In this document: in pieces, positions 44,193-55,831 of the stretch
How positions within the stretch are numbered: position 1 is the stretch's first letter
Layout: each line of letters starts with the position of its first letter
Assembly (NCBI GenBank): GCA_918807975.1
Contig: OU964932.1
Span: 9,300,001-9,364,000, forward strand
Origin: Aplidium turbinatum
Lineage: Eukaryota; Chordata; Ascidiacea; Aplousobranchia; Polyclinidae
DNA length: 64,000 nucleotides
Direction of reading: 5' to 3'
The notes under the pieces: generated by a model
Told to the model about the DNA's origin: nothing
The model's input: the letters and a program-made list of their open reading frames with translations, nothing else
Databases searched by the model: none
Translations under genes and position numbers: made by a program

Positions 44193-47100
44193 ATGGATAA
44201 AGAAAAGAATCTTGAAAGCCTTGGATCAAATGATACATCAACATCAGCAATAATAAAGATGAAAGAAAAATTGAAAAGGCATGACTGGGAATCAAACACT
44301 CTCCCACCAGAGGTAAATTCGTCAAGTAAAAATTTACAGTTTTTACTCAAAGGCTTGGTGAATTTTTATGTCAGTGATGAATTTGTTTGGCTTAATTTTT
44401 TGCTTCATATTTGTTAGGAAGAAGAAGGCAATGTGGAATACAAGCTTAAGTTGTTGAACCCAAGTGCTACACGAATTGAGCATTTAGTGACACAGATGAA
44501 GTGGAGATTGCAAGAAGGCCAGGGTGAGGCCATATACAAAATAGGAGTGGAAGATAATGGAGTATGCGCTGGTCTTGATGATGGTGAAATGAAAGCTACA
44601 ATGGATACACTAAAAACTATGGCTGAAAGGTAAATAAGCTATTGTTGTGTAAGGTTAAAACCAGGGACGTTAGCCACAGAGGAGGAGGCTTGGAAAAGCG
44701 ATTAGCAATTGCCCGTCCAAAATTTTATTTTGCAAAAAAATATGTTGCTTACATGCAAAGTTTTTATAACATCAGTAACTAGCATTCAGTAGCTACATTT
44801 TTAAACAATTTTTTTATTTCAAACATTGAAATATTTGCCCTTCCCCGACAGTTGTTTTTCCCCCCTAAAATTTTCTTTCCAACTACATCACTGGTTAGAA
44901 CAGTGTATCAGTTCTGAATTTCTCTATTTTTCTTTAAAGAGCCTAGGGTAGGTAATCCTCACTCCAAACAAGATCGATCATTTGTGTGCAGTGACTCCTT
45001 CATTTCTCTCGATCATTGGTGTTTTCAACTTCATTGTGCCTCCCATGTTTGTTTTTTTTATTTTGAATAAAACTAGAGTGAACATTGAACAAATGTTTTG
45101 ACATATTATTGTATAGGCTTGGAGCTGCAATAACAGTATTAAGGAAACGAGAAGTTGATTGTGATGCAGTTGGTTGTCGTCGACAAGTAGCTGAGTTGTT
45201 AGTAAGACGTGTCCCTGATGATCAACAGGTAATGATACGGTGTCACAGAATTGTTAAACAACAGCACTATAGTTGAAGTCCTAGTTCGGATGCGGTCTGT
45301 ATGCCACCATACCCCAGTGACGTGAGACTCGAATGACGCAAAACTAGGTTATTTTTTGTGTCTGTTGTTGATGTTGAGGCTGTGCTGTTCGGAGTTAGTA
45401 CAGCATAGAAAATTAAATTGTAAATGACTCGAGTCACTTATAATTTAATTGAGTCAATGATATTGCTGAAGTTCACATTGGTTGGAGTTAGAGATTTAAT
45501 TCTGCATTATCTTTTATTTGAGCAACAGACACGAGATAAGTCAATAAAACTAAAAAATAATTATTGACGCGTGGTTAAAGATTTAATGCTTTTATAAAAG
45601 TAAGGATTTAATTTTGCTATTCCAGCTCGAGTAACATTCGAGTGTGGTGGCATACAGATTGCATCATTTGGATTCGCAGGATTAGGACTGCGTCATGAAA
45701 ACTTGCTCCGTATTCCTTTTACTGGATGAGATTGAACAAATGATAGTGTTTCTGCTCAATTGGACGCACCAATAGCTAAACTTTTATATCTGTATATATT
45801 TGACGAACATAGTTTTAATTAGTTTTTAATTTCTATCTATTTTAGACGGATCACTCTTCTTGTAGTTCTGAAGTTTTCTTTTTATAAATGTCTATGATGC
45901 TATGTTTGCTATCATTTTTTATATTTCCATTTTTAAATAATGTAGTTATTTGTGCTTAAAAAGTGTAGCCAATTCTTTATATTCTAATGGATTTGTATGT
46001 CATGATGTCATGATATCCGCATCGTTTTTATTTATTTTCATGCATTTCTATCAACTTGCTGCAACAGGTATCAACTTTCTTTGTTCAGTTTCTTGACATT
46101 CGAATTTCTGTTGTTGGGAATGCTGATGCTGGCAAGTCTACATTGCTGGGTGTGCTCACACAAGGTCAATTGGACAATGGCAGAGGCCGAGCCAGGCTCA
46201 ACCTGTTTCGCCATCTCCATGAAATTCAAACGGGTCGGACATCTTGCATTAGTCACGAAATATTGGGCTTCGATAGTCAAGGAAAGGTAAAGTTTGAAAC
46301 GAATGCATCATAGCAGTAGCAGTTTAAATTTTGTAATTACTCTTTGATGTTTTAATTTTGCACACTGACATACTTCCCGTTTGTTTTTGGCTTATTGCAT
46401 CATTTTTTATCAGAAATTCTTCTGATTGGAAGAATCCGTTGTTTGTTTTGAATGTTTCATATTTGCGGCGGTAAATATTTTAGACAACAAATCAACCGTT
46501 TTTTTACATTGATTCAACGTCTGCACTAGTTGAACCATGGCCTACTGGTTGAACCAATGTAAAAAGCGGTTGATTTGCTGTCTGGGCTGTGACAATCACA
46601 ATTGTAGGCTATATTTTATGTCAACAGCCATGTTGCAGCTTAAACTAAGATCATTTGATAGCTTTGTTGTATTGTACGTTTCGTATGGTATAGGCACGTC
46701 AGATTGCTGTCTATACTGACGTTATGCTTATGATTAATTTATGATGACGCTCATGTGAGGATTTATAACTTTTTGTATCACTTGTAGAATGCATCCGCTC
46801 AATCTGCTATGCTACATATCAAGTCTTTGCAGTTGGAAGAATGATTTTTTAGCATTGTTTTTAGCGAGTCTTGCACAATTTCATTTATCTACGGATCATT
46901 ATTTGAAAAGAACGCTATATAAAAATACTGGATGATTTTATGCATAATGCGAGTTTTTTCAAAGAAATTTAAAACTACTTTATTTTGGATGCCTACAGCA
47001 AATGTATTTAGTATGTACGGTTCATTTTGTATCAATTGGAATCTTTATCAATCCAAGTATGTACGATATGAAAACAATTTGCACAATTCAACTGCATAAA

Positions 47101-50100
47101 TCCACTTTGCTTTAAAGTCCACAGGATTTAACCTAAGTGTATCGTTCAACATTTAACTTCAACACACAAACTTGCTTAATTTGTGATGTTATGATTTTGT
47201 ATTTTCTTGTTAAAACAAATGATCATAGCCGATGCGTACTTTGATAAACTCATGCTTGTAAATTTTTCCAGCGCTTTCGGTGTCGTGCAATGAACCAGTT
47301 GATTAATTGATTTGTTTTGATGAAAATTTGATAAAAATGTGGTACACTGTCCGCCCGGTACTCCTCCCAAATTTATCATTGCATCAAAGTAGCATGCTTT
47401 TGTGTGCAATTTCAAAGTGCTAATGTTTTGTTTTTTTGTGCACCTTTGACTTATTTGTTGTGATATGGCCGCAAATGAGCAGTTTCACGTACTTCTGCAA
47501 TCGCAATTGCATAAAAAATGTTGTTCTTACTCCAGGTAATTAATCACGGTGAATACAAAACTGCCGAGGACATTTGCGCAGCTTCGTCAAAGATCATCAC
47601 TTTCATCGACCTTGCCGGCCATCATAAGTATCTTCGAACGACAATATTTGGACTCACATCAAACCACCCGGACTTCGCTGTCTTGGTTGTCAGTGCCAAT
47701 AGGGGCGTGGGTAAGCCATTGTTGAAACTTTGCGCAAAGTTTGGTTGCAGATATATATATTTTTTTACCCAACTTACAAGTTTGTTTATTTACATTGATT
47801 CAAATGTCTGAAAAAGGCGGTTTCCGCTAACTGTGTAAACTATTTAAGTGTGCAATCAATGCAAAAAAAGACAATTTTTTTACCTGGGTTTCAGCTTCTA
47901 AGCCAGCAAACTAGTCCTTTGTTTCATGGATTCAACGTCCGCAGAGGTAACGCAAAGTAACAAGAACAGAGTTTGCTGTCCGGGTATCAGTAAACTTAAC
48001 AAACAGCGGAGAACTCAGTCTGGAAAAACATTGAACTTTTGCAGCCGGAACCACGCGAGAACACCTCGGACTGGCGATGGCTCTGGGAGTGCCCACCATT
48101 GCAGTGGTAACCAAGATTGATCTGTGTCCGGAGTCGGTGTCAGAGAGAGCCTGCCGGCAACTCGAACAGCTGCTTTCCTCTCCCATGTGTTCCCGGATAC
48201 CTTTCCGTGTGCGGACGGAGGATGACGCCTACACTGCTGCAGCTGGCATGGCGGGAGAGAGGTATCAACAAAAATTGACTTGTTTTTATCGTTTCGATGT
48301 CGCCCAATATCGAAACAATGTAAAAACGGCAGCGTTTGATGCTTTTTAATTTGTCAAGTTTCGGAGTAAAATTAGCTTAAAAACACATTTGACAGGACGT
48401 ACACGGTCTTAGGTTTTGTTTCTAAGCTATTCTTTGAAAAAAAAAACCTTGGGTTTTTTTTAGCTCAAAAGTGGTTCCGCTATTCAAAGTATCAAGCGTT
48501 TCTGGGAAAAACATCGCTCTACTTTCCAAGTTTTTCAACGTCCTTCCACCGCAAAAAAATATCCGAGAACAAGAGAAATTGATGCAAAAGCCTGTTGAGT
48601 TTCAGGTATGATCTGCCGAGAACACGTCTCCCAGACAAAAAGAAGTCTGTCATTTTTACATTCTGCAGACGTAGAACCAATGTAAAAATGACGTGTTTTG
48701 CTGTCTGGGAATTGCTAGTGTTTGGAGTTTACCAAAAATTTAAAGCAATCTGACAACGTTATTATGGAACTGTTGGAAGTACAGTACAAGCGTGCCACGA
48801 AAAGTTTAATGATCCCGTTAGTCTAATATCACAAGTTCTGTTCAATAACATGCCCGAATGTTGCCAATCTAAATTACTGTGAAGAACAGATGCTGAAATT
48901 CAGAAACCAATTGACGTCAAAATGGGTGAAAATCACGTGGATGGGTGAAAATTCAATGAATAAGTTTTGTTCTTTGTTATGCCTGCCGTGTCCGGAATGA
49001 AGATGTAGGTTAAGTGGACGTGAAGGCAAGGAAAGCCAGTCTTTATGCCCACCTTCGGATGAACGACAAGTGGCTCTTTGTTCTCCATCCTATCAGTAGC
49101 TTCTGCATCTAAGCAGATGCGAAACGAAACTTGCCAACAAAGAGCCTCCACCCGGACGGCACAGCTGCAAGGAGCAATTGATAAGTTCAAACGCCCCACC
49201 AGTCACCACCCTGCAGATCAACATAGAAAGCTACGCAACAAGCAAGATCAATCTTGTAGAGCAGCTTGCCCATACCAATCGGCACCCCTCATCCTCCATA
49301 TCCACCTTTAACGGCACTCGGCTATATCATACAAGAAGATTCCCTGCTGCTATTGTAGTAAACACATGCCGTCAGCAAATCATCCTTTTTTTACATTTTT
49401 ACATCATCCTTTTTTTACTGGCTAAGATAATTTGGTCTTTGCACCGATACCTTTAATAGATCGAAGAAGTTTCTGTTTTTCAGGTAGATGAAATATACTC
49501 TGTGCCTGAGGTGGGTTCTGTTGTAGGGGGCACTTTGCTGCACGGGACTGTGTCTGAAGGAGATAAACTGCTTATAGGGCCCACCACAAGAGGATGCTAT
49601 CTGCCTGTTGCTGTGACAACAATTCAACGAAACCGTGCCCCATGCAGAGTGGTCAGAGCCGGGCAGGCCGCGTCTTTGTCGTTGGACAATGTTAATAAAG
49701 ACAACATACGAAAGGTAAACACAAGAGCGTCATGGTGCAGAGCAGGATTTTGAACAGGGCTGTGGAGTCGGAGGGATTTTGGAGTGTCCGTAGTCGAAGT
49801 CGGCCAGTTATAAACCGAGAAGTTGGAGTCGTATATTTTTCGCCCGACTGCAAAGCCCTGACTTTAAGAAATTGTGCAGAGACCTAAGAGACAATTTTGT
49901 CAATTGACAAAAAAATTACAAAGTTTGAACGGCTGATACCCTATTCCAAGTATGCCATGTACTCGATCGTTTTATTTTTCGCAAATCGCTTGTATGATTT
50001 ATCATATTTTGAAACAAAAAACTGAATGTTTTTGCATCTGTCATAGTTAGGCGATCACTGACCAGAAATTGGCAGCAAGTGACGTTTTCTTAACTTTGTA

Positions 50101-51862
50101 TTTTTGCATGCCGGCTTTAGATTTCACAGTAATTAGCTGACAAACAATTATTCACGTCGGACAGTAGGCTACTCGCAATGTACCGTCATATCCATCGGTC
50201 ACAGGTCGAAACAATTCTGATTAACATACCGCCTACGGATTAACAATCTTTTTTGTTGCGCAGGGTATGGTTATGGTTAATGACGTCACAAAACCCAGTT
50301 GCTTTGTCATGTTCGATGCCACAGTCTATCTTCTCTACCACCCTACCACTGCGGTTGGCGAAGGTTTTCAATGTACAGTTCATGTTGGAAACGTCCGTCA
50401 AACTGCCACCATCGAGACAATACACAATGATGAGGTAAGTCATGAAGGGTAAATTTTCAGACCGCAATTTAGTCGTTTTTTTACATTGATTCAACGTCTG
50501 CAAACGTTAAATCAACCTAATAAGGACGGATTTTGCTAGCTGGGGTGCTGTGTCCGAAGTCAGCTGAGATGTTTGCAGACGTAGACGGATTCTGTTAGCT
50601 GATGCTGAAATCACGAAAAGCCTTTGTTAGCATTCCAACTTTTCGACACAATACAAACAAAAGTAGCGTCCATTGAAGCATCACATCACGTCAAAAAACA
50701 TAACAAAGAAATATCACGTGACACCTCTCATGCCGAGCACTAAGGTTGTGTACATTATGATGTCACTTGAAAACGCAAATTGCGTGGTGAGATTATAACA
50801 CGCAACACCGTTATATGTTGCGCATTTGTCCATTATTGCGCCTTTTGTAAAAAAACACCTGTTGAGATTTGGTTTTGAAGTGTGCGGAATGTACCAATAC
50901 AGCTAGCAAAACTTCTTTATTACAACATTTCAACATATGAGGTTGTTGAAACGATGTAAAAATAAAAACGTTACTACTTGACTAGCGGCACTACAGCATT
51001 GGAGTGGCTGAAGGGCATTGCCGCTAGCTGTCTTTGTATGTGACGTTGCTCTTTCAACATCATCAAGTGTAGTCCCGTTTCAAAAAGACGCAACCTGGCG
51101 CAATGCAAAATAACGTAGATCGACTGCATAATTTAAATTAAACTATTGCTAACCCGAATCAGCTCTGGCATCTAATTTACCAGTCAGTCTAATATTTGCA
51201 TAGTTAGGATGCAATGCATAACCATAAGCAAATTAGATTCACTGAAACCTCAATGCGGTTTATTGCTATTTTTGCACTGATGTACAAGTAAAACATTAAA
51301 CTGGAAGCTAAATTCATTTCCCGACTAAGCATGAATGATATTTGGTAAATTTTGGTGACAAACCGTCACACTCTGTCCTTCAAAAGAGGACAATATTGTA
51401 GAGCGCGTTTAAGTTAGCAGCCTGCTGGTTTTATTTGATTTGTTGACAGTTTTGATCCGATGTGGCATTACAAGCATATCCAGTCCATTGTACAAAGTCA
51501 AGTTATGTCATGCAGTGCTTTATGTGTTGAGTGACTTCTTTTAACCTTTGCAGAAATTACTGGGGCGGAACGAACAAGCCAGTATCACATTTAGGTTCGT
51601 GTGCTACCCTGAGTACCTTCGCACTGGCTCAACTGTCCTCTTCCGCGAACGCGCTACCAAGGGTATCGGACAGGTTACTAAAGTTCATTCTTACAATCCT
51701 GATGATCACGTGACCCCGAAGCGGCAAAGACGTTCGCGAGGTTCATCTAATTCCCTACCCGGCTTAGCCGAATCCCCCTCAAGTTCAAAAGACAGCAGTG
51801 ACCCCCCATCTCCGTCGTCTTCTGGTCCTGTTTCGCCGAAGCGTCAGCATATAGAGGACTAG
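44193..51862 (+). CDS. GTPBP2: GTP-binding protein 2 (GTPBP1/2 family translational GTPase)
   Basis: Ten exons: 44193-44312, 44418-44629, 45117-45228, 46089-46286, 47536-47710, 48045-48261, 48464-48605, 49484-49714, 50264-50434 and 51554-51862 (stop TAG). All introns are GT-AG with consistent phases, giving about 628 residues, close to vertebrate GTPBP2. Exon 2 has the family segment [13 protein letters not shown]. Exon 4 has the P-loop GNADAGKST and [14 protein letters not shown], which favours GTPBP2 over GTPBP1. Exon 5 has DLAGHHKY (G3). Exon 6 has [11 protein letters not shown] (across the junction) and TKID (G4). Exons 8-10 carry the translation-factor beta-barrel domains ([40 protein letters not shown]). 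For exon 4 the second AG (after TTTGTTCAG) is chosen because it yields DQQFLDIR as in vertebrates; the first AG would add seven residues. Family members are linked to ribosome rescue and quality control in the cytoplasm. The Ser/Pro-rich C-terminal tail is lineage-specific. The start is the first in-frame Met of the first exon. Confidence 0.93.
46480..46588. repeat. Palindromic element, intron between exons 4 and 5
   Basis: AGACAACAAATCAACCG at the left mirrors CGGTTGATTTGCTGTCT at the right, with TTTACATTGATTCAACGTCT and GGTTGAACCAATGTAAA inside. Belongs to the family described in the findings. Confidence 0.8.
47901..47984. repeat. Palindromic element, diverged, before exon 6
   Basis: AGCCAGCAAAC at the left and GTTTGCTGTCCGGG at the right, with GGATTCAACGTCCGCAG at the centre. 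A weaker member of the palindrome family, about 60 bp upstream of exon 6. Confidence 0.55.
48630..48709. repeat. Palindromic element, 24 bp after exon 7
   Basis: CCCAGACA at the left and TGTCTGGG at the right. GTCATTTTTACAT and ATGTAAAAATGAC pair inside, with TTCTGCAGAC at the centre. It starts 24 bp past the exon 7 end. Confidence 0.8.
49755..49860. mobile_element. Short hAT-like MITE in intron 8
   Basis: CAGGGCTGTGGAGTCGG at the left and CCCGACTGCAAAGCCCTG at the right are imperfect inverted repeats around GGAGTCG-rich sequence. This terminus is widespread among animal hAT MITEs. Flanking octamers match only partly, so the copy is old. Confidence 0.6.
50457..50544. repeat. Palindromic element, 22 bp after exon 9
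   Basis: TTTACATTGATTCAACGTCTGC is followed by a diverged right half ending GGACGGATTTTGCTAGCTGG. A right-half fragment GTTTGCAGACGTAGACGGAT also lies at about 50570-50605. Confidence 0.65.
50899..50988. repeat. Palindromic element, diverged, intron 9
   Basis: CAGCTAGCAAAAC at the left and TTGACTAGCGG at the right flank ACATTTCAACATATGAGGTT and GTTGAAACGATGTAAAAAT. This is a diverged member with the same stem plan. Confidence 0.5.
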
Positions 51863-51869
51863 ACTGTTT

Positions 51870-51959
51870 CCCAGACGGCAAAACCAGTCATTTTTAGATT
51901 GATTCAAGGTCTGCATACGTTGAAACAATGTAAAAATGACGGAATACTCTGCTGTCTGG
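51870..51959. repeat. Palindromic element in the GTPBP2 3' region
   Basis: CCCAGACGGCAAAACCAGTC begins 8 bp past the stop codon and is mirrored by a right half ending GCTGTCTGG. GATTCAAGGTCTGCATACG lies at the centre. If transcribed, it would form a hairpin in the 3' UTR. Confidence 0.75.
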
Positions 51960-53020
51960 TGTATTTTCATACTTATTTCGTTTGTTTTACAAAAAAAGTG
52001 TATTTATTTTCGTTGTCGTTTGATAGCAGATTGCCTGCCTCCGTTCAATTGGTAGTGTTTGTATAAATTGCGCAAAGTATTGTTTTTATCGCTAAACTTG
52101 CAGAGTTTTCAACTTCTTGTGATGTAATATGTCGGAGGTTTTGTCCCTTTAACGTTAAAAGGTGTGACCCACAGATTATAACAAGATGTTTATCACTTTC
52201 CAAATGGTTATTGCAGCTTTAAACACTTCTCAATTGTAAGAAACGACTGTGTTCTTCCTACGGTAGTAAGAAAGTACTACGGTAAAAGGCTACGTAGTCA
52301 CTGCCAAGCTATAAAATTCCTCCTTTTTGCTTGAACGTCTATTGAGTAGAAGTTTTTTCATTAGGATTTTTGATGCATGTTTTTTTGCAGGGAGCATGCC
52401 CTTGCTTACCCCCTACCTCCATTTAAAGACCGGAGTTGTCTTTTCTAGCTGATTGCTCTCGTAGCAATGTGTAGGGAAGAGACATCCAGTTTTGTAAACC
52501 AGGCATGATTATTTCCCATGCAAAATTGGCTGACTTGCTGTATGGGCTGCACAGTGCACACCTACATGTATGAGCTGCCTTCAGTGAAAGGAAACTTTCA
52601 TTGGAACCTCTTTCCTTTTTGCTTGACATGCATTTTCAAAATACTTTTTTAGCCTTCAAATGACCGGAATGCAGCTTTATTGCATAACGTGGCGTGAAAC
52701 TAGTGGACTTTAGAATGTGTGCTACGATATTTTGTCCTAGCAAATTGACAAATATTATAATAAATTTCAACTCGAACGTCAATTAATCTCTGATAAAGTG
52801 ACGCAAATGTATATATTAATGTATATTCAAATGTAACGCACACTGTAGTATACGCATACCGCCAGTTCTTTGAATGCTCAGCAAAATCTGCGGAATTGTT
52901 AACATAAAATAATTTTATCTTTTTAATTTGCATTAGGCACCAACTCTACATCAGTAATTTGTAAGATGTTTTGTACCGTATGGTTTTTATAGTTCTTCGA
53001 AAGCAATGGAAAAAGTTTGA
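51960..53020. other. GTPBP2 3' flank, no gene recognised
   Basis: Probable 3' UTR and intergenic DNA. A weak palindrome-like pair (around 52447-52550, ending TTGCTGTATGGGCTG) may be another decayed member of the intronic palindrome family. Confidence 0.35.
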
Positions 53021-53109
53021 CCTCAGACAACAAAATCCGTTATTTTTACATTGATTCAACGTCTGCAGATGTTGTATCAATGTAAAAATGACGGATTTTT
53101 CTGTCTGGG
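53021..53109. repeat. Palindromic element downstream of GTPBP2
   Basis: One of the cleanest members: CCTCAGACAACAAAATCCGT at the left and ACGGATTTTTCTGTCTGGG at the right. TTTTTACATTGATTCAACG pairs with a slightly altered inverse, and the centre is CTGCAG. Confidence 0.8.
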
Positions 53110-55831
53110 TAGTGCACATATCCTTCTGTTCTCCCAAACAATTGTACATATGTTATTTACGTATCACGTTGCCCTTTCCTGAAATCGGATACCAACATTC
53201 GGCATTGTGTAGTTTGTTTATGTGTTGCCGCAAGGACAAAAGTGCACTGCCTTCAAAAGAATTGGTGCAGTGTTTTTTTAGCCTTTGTCTTCGATGAAAC
53301 GTCTGTTCAACACGATTGAGTTGGTTTCAAAATATGACTCTTGTTGAAATTGCGCCACAATGCGGCGTAAAAAGTATCAAAAAACAACTTAGAAGTGATC
53401 CAAAGCGGATTAAATTTTCTACTGAGTGCTTTGCCATTCTCCATTTTGAAAAACCTTCTGAATGTTAATCTTAATATTTCAACGATTGCTTAGAAAGTTA
53501 GGTAAAAGATAAAGAACACCATATGAAAAATTACATATCTATAGTGGAATATGTTTCGATATCTTTAGTTTAGTTGATCTTCGTCGCATTGTTCCATATT
53601 TCACGTAAAACTTGATGGGGCAAGTATTTTTCAAGTATTGTGCAACGGCATCCCAATAGAAATCCACGGAAAATAAAGTCAGCCGGACGTTAAGTCACAG
53701 TTTAAAGTTCAAAAGTCACAGTTTAAAGTTCAAAATTGGCTGAAATTGAACTGGATTTATCGGCAACACCAAGATGTACCAAAACATTGTTCTTGTTGCA
53801 TTGTAGGCTACATTCATGTCTGAATGAACTTCTGGTTACTAAACTTTTGTTCATTTAAAAAACCATTTCATCACGGGGGTGTTTACTCCCTCGGATTACT
53901 ACTTCGCAATGTTTTAAGACGCCAGGTTTCTTTACTTTAAAGAAATGGCATTGCTTCTAAATTGCAGATTTATTGAAAAGAAAAATTATGTACTGTACAG
54001 TATATTACAAATTTTCTTCTTGCCTCAAAAAATACGTATAATTTATTCTGTACCTTTTTGCAGTTAAGCTAAAAATGTAAATGCTCATATTATTTTTATA
54101 TTCAAAAAATATTTTTCAATACTTGTAATATTGAGTGAATCGCTCCCGCCATGGGGAGGTGATATATGTGCTATTAAAACAGAAACATGGCCCGGTCAAT
54201 TTACAAAGTCGCCTGTGTAGTGTACCTTATTTCCACTGTGGATTGAAATACATTCATGCTGTGTGCGTTGTCATTTTCGTGTGGATTAAATGAGAAAATT
54301 TGATTCGATTGTTTGTTTTAAAAATTGAAAAAAGAAAACTAAAAAGTTATGTTCATCAGCCACCTACAACGGGCGTAGGCCACTTTGTGGCAAACATGCA
54401 TCTTTGAATTGCTTTAGTTTAGACTTTTGAGGTATAGGTTGTATTACGTTGTAGCGATGTTGCAGCTTTGCCTTTTTTGCTTGAAATCAGTATTGGTAGT
54501 AGCCTAATGTTAAATCGTACGCAAAATCTCGAAGATCGTCAGCTAAGATAGGTTGATGGCATTGTAACATAATGTTAACTCGATAAAACAGCGATAGAGC
54601 AGTTATCTTTCAAGGTTTGACATGCACTTAATCCTGCTGTGCGAAACCTTTCAAATGTTTCATCTCATACTAACAACTGTTACACATTAATACACAAAGT
54701 CCCACAAATCTTTGTAGCAATCTGTTCCTTCAACATGTACTGATGTACTCGTAATATCGCGATAAACTTGAAGATCAGCTAGATTGGACCACACGCCGTG
54801 CCAACGTGTGAACTTATGATATTGTCTGGAGACTAATGCAATTTTGAACTTTGAGAAAAACCTTTTCGGGATGGGAGCCATGAGAAACTTGTTTACTAAA
54901 GGTGATTGCCAAGTCACCGCAAAACTCTTTGTTTCGCTTTTTATAAAATGAAAAATAAAACTTCGTTGCCAGATGGTCTTCGGATTTCCAGCACAAGAGC
55001 CAAAATGATAAGTTCGACAAATCATCTTGTGTTCATGTATCTATCACCCTGGTATTTTATTGGAAACTACTGCTCGCAAATTAACCGAACTACTTCTGGG
55101 TGTTGAAGGTGGACCTCGGGCTTCTGGAAGAATAACCTCATTGCCACATTTTAGGGCCTCTTTAAACAGATTTCCATTAAGGAAAAGCAATTTTTTGTGA
55201 TTATCCTATGAGCTGGGGGCTTCCCCTTCAGACCCCCCCAACGCTTTGCCGTCTTCTCTGATGTGCGATCCACACAGCTACAAAGAAACACAATACATTT
55301 TTATTTCTTTGTTTGCGTCAGACAAAAATCCAAGTCGTGTTACATACTACCTGAAAAGTGTTTCGGTGCTCGTAAGCTACTGGTTGTTTAATTTTTGTGG
55401 TTGCATGACCTTTGCTAACATTAGTTGAGTAGCCCTGATCTAGGCTATCTCACTATGTTTGCTTCTTTCTAATTTAAGCTTTGCACGTTTTAATAGCAGG
55501 CTAAAGTTTTGTGCGCTGAAAAGCTGTTTTGTCAAAAAAATCTGCGATTATAACATTGATACATAAACTATAAATAGCCTACGCTTGTAACAACAAAGAA
55601 ATAGGATAATCAAGATTTTGTAAAACATTTAATCTGTTGTCTGAGTTTAATCGGTTCAAAGATTAGATCTTCTTTCAAAACACAAACTTAGTACGGTAGC
55701 AGAAAGATTTCATGAGGTTTATTACGCTTGACTTGAAGAAAAGACAACGAAAAATGGGACACAAAAATATAAGTTATTTGGACTATTAGTGAGGTCAAAA
55801 GAATAAATATGAATTTCAAGTTGATTTTTCA
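53110..55831. other. Intergenic between convergent genes
   Basis: No gene recognised. A 21-bp unit AGTCACAGTTTAAAGTTCAA(A) is tandemly duplicated at 53693-53734. A 112-codon minus-strand frame at 54687-55025 has no domain and is not called. Confidence 0.4.

Noticed and set aside
46068-46088. First AG as the acceptor of GTPBP2 exon 4
   Set aside because: It would insert seven residues between DQQ and FLDIR. The second AG has a better pyrimidine tract and matches vertebrate GTPBP2.
54687-55025. 112-codon minus-strand frame as an extra exon or gene
   Set aside because: No domain or convincing splice context; the GPCR tail exon at 55912-55832 already ends with a stop.
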